A DNA stretch of 64,000 nucleotides from Pachypanchax playfairii (Eukaryota; Chordata; Actinopteri; Cyprinodontiformes; Aplocheilidae): NCBI GenBank assembly GCA_006937955.1, contig SSNP01000024.1:4742077-4806076 (forward strand), read 5' to 3'. Shown piece after piece: positions 1 to 12,100 of this stretch. The notes under the pieces were generated by a model, which had not been told where the DNA came from, did not search any database, and saw only the letters and a list, made by a program, of their open reading frames with translations. The position numbers were made by a program, and so were the translations under genes. The stretch's first letter is position 1. Every line of letters starts with the position of its first letter.

Positions 1-7
1 CTGCTAC

Positions 8-149
8 CTGTGGGCTTCTCCTGGGTGGTGATGAGGTCTATGATGGCGGTGATGACGGCGCAGTCTTTGGACTCGCGGTTGTTCCAGTCGACGGGAGTCG
101 GGTTGTTGATTTTCTCTTGTAGCAGTGAATCCAACTCTTTCTTTAAACT
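8..149 (-). CDS. dhx36: dhx36 exon 26 (aa 975-1022)
   Basis: C-terminal helix region: SLKKELDSLLQEKINNPTP, VDWNNRESKDCAVITAIIDL and TTQEKPT. Ends ACAG|GTAGCA, one base into a codon, so a final exon with the stop codon must lie left of the window. Confidence 0.94.
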
Positions 150-3100
150 CTGAAAATCAAAACGAGTTAGAAATATTAACAGAAAACTGAAACCAAGCCG
201 CACGAGATGAGACGATCCACTCACTTTAACGAGGTGAGCGATGCGCGCTGGAGACCTGAAGACAATCCACCGGTCAACCGCGATGGTCTCCTGGTCCTCG
301 TCTTTCTGGATGGTGACGTCTCCTCCGAAGAACAGCAGCGAGAACGGAGACACCTCGGTGCAGTCGTACAGGAAGATCTGAAGGGGGGGGACAGAGGGCG
401 CCATTAACACACGGTAACAGGAATAATCCAACAGATTAACACTTCCTGTAACAGGCAGTGGCGTGATTGTGTCATACTCTGTGGTGTGGGCTGAAAGTGT
501 CCCATTAGTGAGGAGAGGCTGCGCCAGTTGGAAATGTGTCTCAGTGCCTCTGGTGTTAGTAGAAATGTCATCTTGCCCCATCTGTGAATCTCCCTAATGT
601 GTTACACCCCCCTCCCCCGGCCGTCAGCTTCCCTGACAGCTGCTTATGTAAACTCGTATCATTTTGGAGTTTAAATATTCTGTATCTTCTCGTATAATGG
701 CGTTATGTCTCCCTTCTGTTTTAAATCTACTACTCTCTTCAGCCAACAACAAGCCACTGTGGACCACTTAAAAAAAATATAATAAACCAGGAAACCCCAT
801 AGGTCCCTCTGAGCCCGCGACACCTGCGAGGGAGATAAAAGACAAATACCAAACAAAAAAAGCTTGAGAGAATACTTAAAAAAAATTAGCATCAAATCAG
901 TGTGAAGGAGAAAAATCTAAATAAAGGAAAAAGAGACCAACAACCAATTTTACTTCCTCCAAGAAGGACGTGTGTCAGGAGATAAAGTCTGACATCACCT
1001 CTCTTCTTTTATTTATTTTTCTAATTTTCTACTTCCTTTTCTCTTGCTGAGCTCGATAATCTCACATTATCTGAATGCAGAGATCCGCACAGTTAAACAA
1101 GAGGTTGAAAATTAAAATAAACACCAAAATGCACCTTTTTCCCCAAGAATGAAGCAAATAAAAGTAGAGGCAGCTGTGGAGAAGGTGTTTTTTTTTTTTG
1201 TGGCAGAGAAAGAACAAAGACAAATAGACGAGTGGTGAAGAAGAGCTGCAGTCAGAAAACAGCATTGACCCGTTTGCCCCCAGAACCACCTCTTACACTG
1301 TGTCTGGAGGCTTTGAAGCACAACAGCCTTTGAGTGGGGGGAGTTGAAAGGCAGCGTTTTAATCAAATATTCATTAGGTGCAGAACTGGTGTGGCTTTAA
1401 CGCCAACGTTTAGCCACCGGTGCTTCTATCCGCTCGCAGGGCGCCCAGCAGAGGGACCTGCTCACAAGTTTCCAACATACAAACCAGACGTGTTCATAAG
1501 AAAACAACCTGTCTGAGCACGCCACACGCGTTTCTGCTGGAGATCAGCTCTTATTGCTGGAAATTTCTACATTTTGATCCAGAAGGTATCGCGTGGACAT
1601 TATGGTAAAACAGTTGAGCAGATAAATCAGTCTTTCTCTCTTCCTGCTGATCTTTTAGAAACTTTGGGTGGGAAATCTCTACCAGAAGAATCTCTTGAAC
1701 ACTTAAAAACACACACTGAATCCCTCACGCAGCTTCAGTGTTGCCAGACATACGATAATTATCGTATTTGTATGATAATTTAAACCTCTGTATGAGCAAT
1801 AATTTCTCAAATCCCATAATGTACGATGATTTGACCCCCTTGCTTATGCTGTTAAACTTCATTATAACAGTAATGTGGCTGCACATTGCATCCAAAGACA
1901 TTTCCTTACAACCAACCAATCAATGCGTTACGTCTTGTGTGACGCACGATGCTGGAAGTTTTGAAATAAATAAAAAAAGTTTTGAAATCATTGTGAGTGA
2001 AATACGAGCAGTCTGCGGCAGCGTGAACAACGTTGCAATGCTAGTTAGAAGCGTACGATGATTTTGCTCAAAATATGATAATTTCAAGCTCTTGGTTCGA
2101 TACTTTCACATTTTCAGTATGGCGACACTGCACAGCTTCCAGATGTCTCCGCTTACTCACGTTGCTCGTTCTCATCTTCAGGTGGTAAATGAGCCACGTG
2201 TAGTTGAATTCTTTCTCTTCAGCGTTGACAGACTTCGGGTGGATACACACCTTTCCATCTGCCTGTGTGTACACCTTCACCCTGCGAGAGAGAGAAAAAC
2301 TTCTATTTCATGCCACAGTGAAAAGGGAAGGAAAAATATTCAATCAGACAAAAAAAATGGACACTAGGGCTTTAACGATACACTGATGTATCGATGTATC
2401 GCGATACAGGGAGCCGTATCGTGAGGTCCAATATCAATAATATCGATACAGTAAACATGTTGTACTGACCACCACAAGGTGGAATAACATGCTCCCTAAC
2501 CTTATATAAGACTCCAAACTGATGTGAAAGTGAATCAGTGGCTGCAATATATTACTGTGATGAGCAACTATTAAATATACATGAAGCTTTATTAAATACT
2601 TGTTATTGCATATTTCTAAGTAAGAATTTTATTTTGTGACATATTAGTTTTGCTAATAAAATACTACAAATTGATGTAAAAGTGAATGAGTGAGTTTGTT
2701 CTGTTGAAAATGCAAAACAAAACAAAAAAGTTTTAATGTATCGTATCGTTAACAATGTATCGTATCGTGAGCAATGTATCAAGATACGTATCGTATCGTA
2801 TCGTGGGATAATGTATCGTTACAGACGTAATAGACTGGAGTTTAAAATATAGTTTGTTTTAATGTTCTTGGACATGTTTCCCATCACAACTACAATATGA
2901 CCTGATTTTCAAACAGGTTGAAGATGCACGTCTCAAGCCAGATGTGTTTTTATTCTTTCTCACAGAGTTTGAAAGATAAAAACCGTGTATTATGTTCAGA
3001 GCAACGTCTCCTCTGGCAGCTGAGAGTCTTCCAGTTCTCATTTGCAGGATTTTTGTCTTTCTTCCAGTAAAAAAAAAATATATCTGAGTAAAAAATGGGC

Positions 3101-6100
3101 TCTTCTCTCCACATATTTATTAATTTAATCAGAGGACAGTGAGGGCCATGAAGGAACCTTCAGCTTCGTTTTACAGATACTTTCTTTCAGAGTTTAATGA
3201 TTCATCTGAATCCATTTCCTGTCTAACAGTGATGCGTCTGCTCTGCCACTAGACTGAAAGTATGAGCCATCCAGCTTTGCGTCTAACAGCTGGAGAGGCG
3301 TAGCGGTATATTATTCAAATTATTAGAATAAATTTAAATTCATCAATCCAGCTTTGAAAACGAGATCATCTGGTCTTTCCTGATGATGATGAAGCAGCGG
3401 TGAGAAAGCTTCCTAAAAATAAAACAAGTCGTCCATTTTGCTATAAAAAGTGTCAGAAAACTTCAGCTTGAACTTTTTCTTGGAGATCAGCTTAAAACCA
3501 TCGAGATTGCAGCTGCATGTCAGGTTTTCTCTCCAAGTGCTGCGTTTTTAAACGACAAATTCAAAAAACGCAAATCAGTGGGTGGCATCAGCGCGGCCAC
3601 GCCCACTATCTACACAGATGGTTCTAAAGCAGTTTTCAGATACAAGTCCAGGATTATAGTAAGTTTAAATGTGTTTACACAGTGCTGTGAAAAAGTATTT
3701 GAACCCTTACGGATTTTTTTTGTCATCAAATCATCAAGCACATTTTTTTATATTCAACATCCTGAGAAAATCTAAACACACTTTTTAAATGATTATTTCA
3801 TTTATAAGGAGCAAAAAGTTATTCAAACCAACTGGTGTGAGAAAGTAACTGCTTGTTTGTGGTAACAACTACAGTTAAGCTTTTAAACTTTTATTCTGCT
3901 TTTCTTCTCAGATTTGTTTTAGTGCATGAACAGTCTGTTTAACATGTTTTAACACATCAGCTGGATTTTAATCCAGACTTTGACTAGACCACTTCAGGAT
4001 CTTCATTGTTTTGGGTTTTTTAGCTGTTCAGTTGTGGATGATGTGCTTTGGTTTACAGTCCTGTTGTTTAACCCAAGTGAGCAGAATTCATGGTTCCACC
4101 AGACCATCACACTACCACCATCATGCTCCACTGTTGGTATGACGTTCTTTTCTGAGATGTAATGCTAGTTGTAACAGGACACATGCCTTCCAAAAGTTCT
4201 AGTTTTGTCTTCTCAGTCCACATAGTATTTTCAAAATGTTCTTTGACATACAGTACAGACCAAAAGTTTGGACACACCCTCTCATTCTTTTAGGAGTGTC
4301 CAAACTTTTGGTCTGTACTGTATGTGAGACGGGCCTTTGTGTTCTCTTTGGTCAGCTGACACAGAACATGGACCTGAGACCTGCAGGGCTTTAAATGTTG
4401 GGATCTTTTGGAACCTCCTAGATGAGTTTTCTATGCAGTCTTGGAGTAATTTTGGACAACCTCCTGGGAAACTTCACCAACATCCCACGTTTTCTCTTTT
4501 TGCATGAAATGATTCTCACTGTGGTTCACCGGAGCCCCAGAAATGTTTTATAATCCTTCACCGACTGAAAGATGTCAAATAATTTCTCATCTGTTTTTCA
4601 ATAAGAAGCAATTACTTTATCACAAAGGTTCAGGTTGGTTTGGAAACTTGTATTCCTCTTAATAAAATCATTGTTTAAAAAGTGCATTTTGTATTTATTT
4701 GGGTTCTTTTTGTACAAGAATAAAATTAGTTTGCTGTTCTAAAACATTTAGGTCAAAACTAAAGTAATGTTCATTGGGCAAATACTTTGTTTTTACAGCA
4801 ATTGAACATACCCTGTTCCCAGCTGCGAAAATGACAAAAAAAAGGAATAAATTTGGTTAAAATCAGCACTGAGCTTCAAAAATATCCAATTAGATGCTTT
4901 TAGCTTGCGATTAGAATTCACTTCAAATGCCTTGTCATTCTGTCACCGAGGGTAAAAAATAAAAAGGGGCTTAGCCGTCTGGGATTCATCTCTAACTTTA
5001 ATGTAACACTGTGTTCCAAACTTCTGTGTGTCAGCCAGACAGAATGAGCTGCACGTACCGCATGGCGCTACGATTTACCTGCAAAACAAAAACACCTCGG
5101 CAGAGCAATTAAATTATTCAAACCTGTAGAGTCAGTGTATTAAATCTTACGGGGGTAAAATGATTTAGAATTACCTGCAAATTAAAAAACAAAAAAGGAT
5201 TCTGTTTGTTTATGTAAAAATATTTTCTCATATTTGAGGAACACACTTCGTTAGGTTTTTGTAATAACATCTGCTATCTAAATAAAACTGCCATCAATCT
5301 TTAGCACCCGAGTCACAGCCTCTTCCTCGCTGACAGCTGCCCGAGGGCCACTCCGTGATGATGACTGCATTGATCTCCAGCTGGAAAAGAGCCTTTTTGA
5401 CAGTTTTCCTAACGCGGTCTGCACAGCTGCAGGTAACCGTCACAGGACTCTTACCACCAAGTGCTGATGAATGATTGCAATGTGAGAGCCATTTTCTCTC
5501 ATCCAGAGAAAAAAAAAAAAGATTTTCCACTATTTTATTTCAAGCTGAACGGTCTCTCTTTGGACTAACAAACTCACCCGGGTCTCTTTTTGCTGTATGA
5601 CGGTCTGATCATGGCCACCTTTGGGTACAGTCCAGCTACAATCAGCGCCTTGATTAACTTCTCATTATCTGAAAACAAGACGTGACGGTCAGAGAGCTCG
5701 AAGGAATAATGAGGCTCGTCTGATTCAAATAGCTGGAGCTGAAACTCTCCTCTCGGTTACCTGAGTTGATATTCGATTTGGGGTCTTTGGGGTCGCCGCT
5801 GCTGACGAAACCTGCATGCATGAGGTGTTCTGCAAACTGGCCCTTCATGTTGTGTAGCATCTAATCAATTAAAAACAACTAATTACACTATGAAACATGC
5901 AGAATTTATGAGACAGATTCTTATTTGGAAACAGCTTGACTCACCTGGAGTGTGTTTGCAGACAGGAAGTTGTCCCAGCAGTAGTCTCTTTCATATCTAG
6001 CACCACGTTGTTTAGCTTCCTCCCAGCCCTGACCAATCAGTGCACAGCAAATTACAATCAAGTTAAACAGCAAAAACAAAGCTGAATGTAAAAGGGGGGG

Positions 6101-9100
6101 TCACAGGTGTTGGATTACCTTGACAGCATAGACTATAGTGAGATGATCACTTTTAGAGTTTCTGGACAGAGCTCTTCTCCTCGTGTCGGCCATCTTTTCT
6201 TTACCCTAAAGGGGAAAAACGCATTCGAATAAACTTCTACTAAATATAAATAAATCCAGTCAGACAGCAGAATGCCTGGTGAAATGAAATGTGTGTGCAA
6301 CAGATTTAAGCTTTCATGTCTGTGGAACTCGGCGCCCTACCAGAGGGATGAAGAAAGGGTCTTTGAAGCTGAGTGAAGCAGCGATGGTGAGGACGGGGTC
6401 GAGGCATCCCAGCAGAGCTCCGAACAGGATGAGTTTACCGGTGTGAGGCTCCACAGGCAGCCGGGCCAGGTGGAAACCCAGAGCTGTCAGGTTCTCTGTG
6501 CAGTCCAGGGCGTTCTAACATGACAGGGTCACAAAATGCAGAAGGAAATGATTTCAGTCCACCTCAGCTCAGGATACGAGTGCTAACACAGAGTTTCTCT
6601 TTATTCTGAAACCACATGCTCATCACATGAATGTAATGAGGTTGGTGCAATAACGAAGTGGCTCATTCAAATGTGGCCTTGTTAGTTTTCATCACTTTTT
6701 AATCCTGATTGGTAAAATCAGGTTCAAGTGTTGAGGGTGAACTCACGTTTTCCCATGATTCTAAGTTCTAGAGGGCATCATCTACTTTTTTGATACATTA
6801 AAAATAAATAAATTAGAATGAATTACTGTCTCAAAAAAAAGAGAATGATCCAAAGCTGTCTCCTACCAGGTTTGTAAGGTTCTTGATGGCGAGGTTGACG
6901 GCCTTCTCCGAGGGGGGGTCCAGGGCTTTCTCCAGAAATCGACTTATGGATCCAAGTTTCAGTATCTAAAAGATGAGCAATAATATTTTATCTGAATCAA
7001 CCAAAGTGTTTGAATTACTTCACCTAAAGCTTTGATCTCACTCCACTGTGGATAATGTATTGATGTGGTAACACCCGTCTGTCTTTACACCATGTGCCTG
7101 ACTTTAACCGTTTAGAGGAAAAAAAAAACATCCACATGCTTCTGTGAGCTCAGAACAATTCGGACACGAGCTGATACTATACATAGTAACATTCACTTAA
7201 AAGTGAATTCATTTCCACATCAAAAGCAGGATTTTATATTCCCCAAACCACCGAATGGAGACAGAAATCCTATCTCTGCTCTACAGATGGGGTGATGCTG
7301 GAGTGCCTGTGCATTAGAGATTCAGTCCACATGTTGTCAGTGTTTTTCTCTCACTTTAAACGCTAGTCTGATGCATTAGTCCAACTCTCAACCTCGAGCT
7401 TAAACACACACACACTCAAACTCGTTTAAGTGAGTCGCTGGAAGATGCACACAGACAATGAAACCAGTGGATGAGAACAATCGCCGTGAACGCTGGAACC
7501 GAGTGAACTTTGGCTTCGTGTTCCATTAGCAACGGTTCTAACGTTTTCTGAGTGGACTGTGAGGATTCAGTTTGGGGCGGGGAAGGGAGGGGGGGGGGGT
7601 ACACAACTGCTCATGTACAAGAATAAGAAGGGATAATTGTTATTGTTGTGAAAATGAGAGAAAGAGCTGGAGATCGAGGGGCATGAGTCAGCCTGGGATG
7701 CTCATTAGGCAGGAGAGGCACAAAACACCAGAGCTGCCTTTACCCCCCCCCACCCCCTTCACTCAAACTCATCCAGAGCAATCCCGTCCTCATTTCAACT
7801 CCCAAGCCAAACCCAATCTTTCACCGTCTGTCAGTCTGTCTCTCCCCTTTCTCTCCGCATATACACAACCTTTATCTGCAGGCACAGCTCCTCCAGCGGC
7901 GTCCTCATTATTTCAGGTAATTGATAGGCATCCATCAGGCTGGCCCTCAGCCCATTGTACAGATGATAGCATTTTCCTGGTTGCACTCTGGATATACGCA
8001 GAGAAAAGAAAAAGATGACATGTTTGACCGGTCCTGTGACAAGGGCTTAATTTAAAAAAATCAGTGGGATGAAACTGCGCTCGGTAAGCAGCTCCTACTA
8101 ATTGGGGCTCGCTGCACTTTGATGTCTGAGCTCTCTAACAGAACAGACGTCTCGAGCTGCAGACGGGAAACAACCTGGGAGTGACTGAACTTTGCCTAGT
8201 TCTGTGTTTACAGATGGGAGGAAACAGGAGGGACAGACAGAAAGCTCCGATGACAAAACGAAATCCTTTCCACCGGTTAGAGGTGATCTATTAAAGTGTG
8301 CGCTCACGAACCTGCCGGCACGACCTTTCCTCTGCTTGGCATTGGCCAGGCTAACCCACTCAGCCGTCATGGTGCTGATGTTGTTGTTGGTGTCGAAGTT
8401 GGTCTCCTTAATTTTGCCTCCGTCGATCACAAAAACGACGTCATCTATGGTGATGCTGGGAGGCGAACGCGGACAGAGAGAGAGACAGAAAAGAGATCAA
8501 GCAAAGAGGAAAAACTCAAATCTTTTGAGGATATTTAGTGCAGAATATTAAACACACAATCATTCAGAAGTAAAAAAAAAAAAAAAAAGGGGGGGGGAAT
8601 CAGAGCCCTTTGGTACCGAGTGATTTGTGGTGAGGCAGCTACTTAATTTTCTCCGTTTGTGTGAGTGCAGCGGGACTTTGTGAACGCATTAACAAATTGC
8701 CAGTCAGAGAGTTTCTCCATCCGAGTCAGTGTGACAGCATTTGTAATCAATCCAAGAAACGGATGCTAATTAACTTCAAATCTGCTTTTTCACAGCAACG
8801 ACTCATTATACTGCTGCATTATATCAACACACACAAAACAAAACTTACCAGACCGAATTAGTACAAATATTTTTACTATTAGTCTTTTTTTTTCTCTCCT
8901 TTGATCTGTCAGACAAACAGCTGCTAAAAACACCAGACTAGAAATAGAAATAAGACAAAACAAAAGAAAACTCTGGAAACGCACCTGGTTTCAGCTATAT
9001 TAGTAGCAATCACAATTTTTCGGACTCCAGGTGGGGGTCTTTTGAATACCTGAGAGGATTTGGAGAGAAAGATGAAAGTGAACATCGATGATAATGAAAA

Positions 9101-12100
9101 AATGGGAATAAAGTGGGACAAATAGGTGGAGACAGACGCTCGTAGAAACGGGGGAGAATGCTGACCTGTGTCTGATTAATGGTGGGCATGAGCGAGTGCA
9201 GAGGGATGATAACAAACTGGTCTGAAACACAACAGGACAGACGAGAACAAAATTTAAAACTGTCAAATAATCCTGATATAAAACCCTGAACATCCAGATT
9301 AATAAAGATCATTTAGAAATTGAACAAAATCTCACATTACATTGATAAAGTGTTTTAAAATGCAAATAAAAACATACTAAAAATACTAGTTTCTGTGTCA
9401 AACTGTTAAATTTAGTATTTTATTTACACGAGATTCGGTTTAAAATAGTTTTCTATCATGTGTTTGACACAACTCTGGTTCATTACTTGAGTTTAGAGGC
9501 TTTTAAATGTCTGAATGACTCGAAAATCACAAGCAAAAAAAACAATCTGACTGGAAAAACAAGCAGCCAAACTCAGAAGAATGTCTTTACAAGTAAAACT
9601 GTTTATATTTGTTTCCTTTTTTAGTCTTTTACTGTTAAACTTGAGCTTTACTTTCTCATCATTTAAGTAAAAACCAACAAGGCAAATGTGTGTTTTTTTG
9701 TTTTTTTTTTATTAAACAGCTGACTTAAGCACAATAAGACAGAAGATACAGATGTGCCTACCTGACCGGAACATCTGCTGAGCCATTAGCAGGTCATTCA
9801 GACTGCTAATGTTGTCCCAACCTGGCAAAAAGACCAAGATGGCTCCTTCCTACCGGAAAAAATAAAGACACACAACCATCATGAAAACACACATACACAC
9901 ACAACAAACCCCAGAAACTGCTGACAGCTAAAAACAGCCATTACAGCACTGAGCGAACAAGGTGCCCGAGTCCTCGGAAGAGCTGATCCAAGTCAAACAC
10001 AAATGACTTGCCCACAGCTTCCATCCTACACAGGAAACCTTGGAACGATTCGCCAACATCATTATGGCAGCAGCACCAGAACCAGCCTCCCCACCCTCCC
10101 ACCCCCCCCCAAATAAGAAAACCTCTGCTTCACAGCTGGTAAAAAAACAAAACAAGGAAGTATTTAAAGATAACATCAGCTCCACCTAAATGTGATTAGA
10201 AATTATTATCAGACCAAAATCTTCACAATCAAACCTGTAAAAAAAAATTAAAAAAATTCAAAGGTGCAGTAACAAAACAAAACAACAACAACAAACCACC
10301 AAGTTTAAAATCTGGACTGTCAAAATGCTTCTAGCTATAAAAGAACTAATTAAATTCATCTTCTCAAAACTCAAGAGATTCGCTGGTGGAAAAAAAAAAA
10401 CATCCGGTGCATGTGAGTAAGACCAGAGGCTTTATCATATAATGAAAAATACAAGAAATAAAAAATTCTATGAAAAAAATCATGGCAGTTTTTCTGAAAC
10501 AATAAATAATTATAAAGTTTGTAAAAACAATAACAAAGTTACAACTAAGTTATATAAAGAGATAAAAACTAAGCTTTTCTGTAGTTTAAATAAAACAAAA
10601 CAAAACAAAACATAAAACTTGATTTTTAATATTTTAATGTTTATGAGACAGGAGTACTATTTTTTATTCCAACATATTTAAAAAAAAAGTTTAAAAAGAG
10701 GAAACTATTATTATCTTTAATAAAATTATCTAACTGGGAAAATAATTTTTATGGTAATTAAAAACAAGTAATAGGTTGTGCTTTGATGTATATGTTTTTT
10801 TTTTTCAGTGGGTTTTCTGAACACTTAAAATACAAGAAGTTTTAATGTGAAAATCTACAAATTACTGTACAACAATTTGTGGATAATCACAGACACAAAC
10901 AAGCTCAAAGCTCCGTGTCTCATGCAGGAAAGAGGAGAAACAAAATTTGTCTTTGAGCCTTTCAGCATCAGGAAACCCATCAGAAACCCAGCAAACGTTT
11001 CATTTTTTAACCCTAAAATTGAACAAAATTGATTATGAAGATGAAATTAGATGAAAATGACCCAATATTTAAGCAGAAGAATTATTCATCAGCTGGGAGG
11101 GATAAAAAAAAAGATTAAGTTCAGACATAAAAAGGAGCTTCAGAGCCTTTTAATTAAACCTAATTATGATTATTATGAGTGCTCAAACACTGGCACCCAC
11201 ATGGGACTGTGTGTGTGAGAGAGAGGACGAGCTGCCTGCACACGGTTACAACATGAGACAAACACATGATCACACGTGAGACACAAAGAGTGATTAATAT
11301 GCAGAGAAAATAATCAAATATTAAAGTACAGTAAACTCTGTAGTGTTAGTCTAGTATTTGGTAACACACCTATCCACCTACAGTACATACAGACCTGCAC
11401 CGAACAGGTAGTTATTACAGCTCGCATGTCGGCCTCCTTAGTGTCTAATCATAGACCTCTTCGGTGTAATTAACCAATCATCACGCTGGAAAGTCTGACA
11501 GACGAGTCGTATCTTCGGCTCAGAGCTCCGTCATGGCAAATCAGCCAGTTGGCTTTCAGCCGTTTGACAATGCCACGGCGGATCAGCTGCTCGAGTGGCT
11601 GAGTGTTGGCGTGACGGACGGCGATATGGCTTCATATAGGGAAAAGGTAATTATTGTGTCTGTCTGAGTTAGTCACCCCTCGTTCCAGGACGCTCTAATA
11701 CTCTCCTCCTCTCCTGCAAACTAACGTGAAAAAATAAAACTAGTTCCAGTTCACCGAAACCAAATGTTTTATTTCCTGTTTTCTCCTCTCTATATTGACA
11801 ATGACCTGCACCGAGTGGCGCAGCTGATGACATTCGGTTAATGGATCGCTGAAATGATGGTGACACAAACAGGAGGAAACTTGACAAGAACTGGAAGGAG
11901 AAAAAAGAAAAACCGGGCGCAGAAAGCGAGAGAGCATCTGTTCGATCACTCATTAGCACAGATCTGCTGCCAGGATCGCTGTCATTTCCTCTGATCTGGT
12001 GTCGTTCTGTGTTTGGAGGCACGCCCTGTTCCTTCCATCTGCCCTCCTTTGTGTCAGCTTTAAGCATCTGTGTCACCTGTTAACTTTTATTTAAGCTGAT

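Noticed and set aside
7572..8018. 148-codon plus-strand frame
   Set aside because: It is antisense to dhx36 exon 17 and its intron and has Pro/Ser-rich low-complexity content.
8192..8551. 119-codon plus-strand frame
   Set aside because: Shadow of dhx36 exon 16 on the opposite strand.
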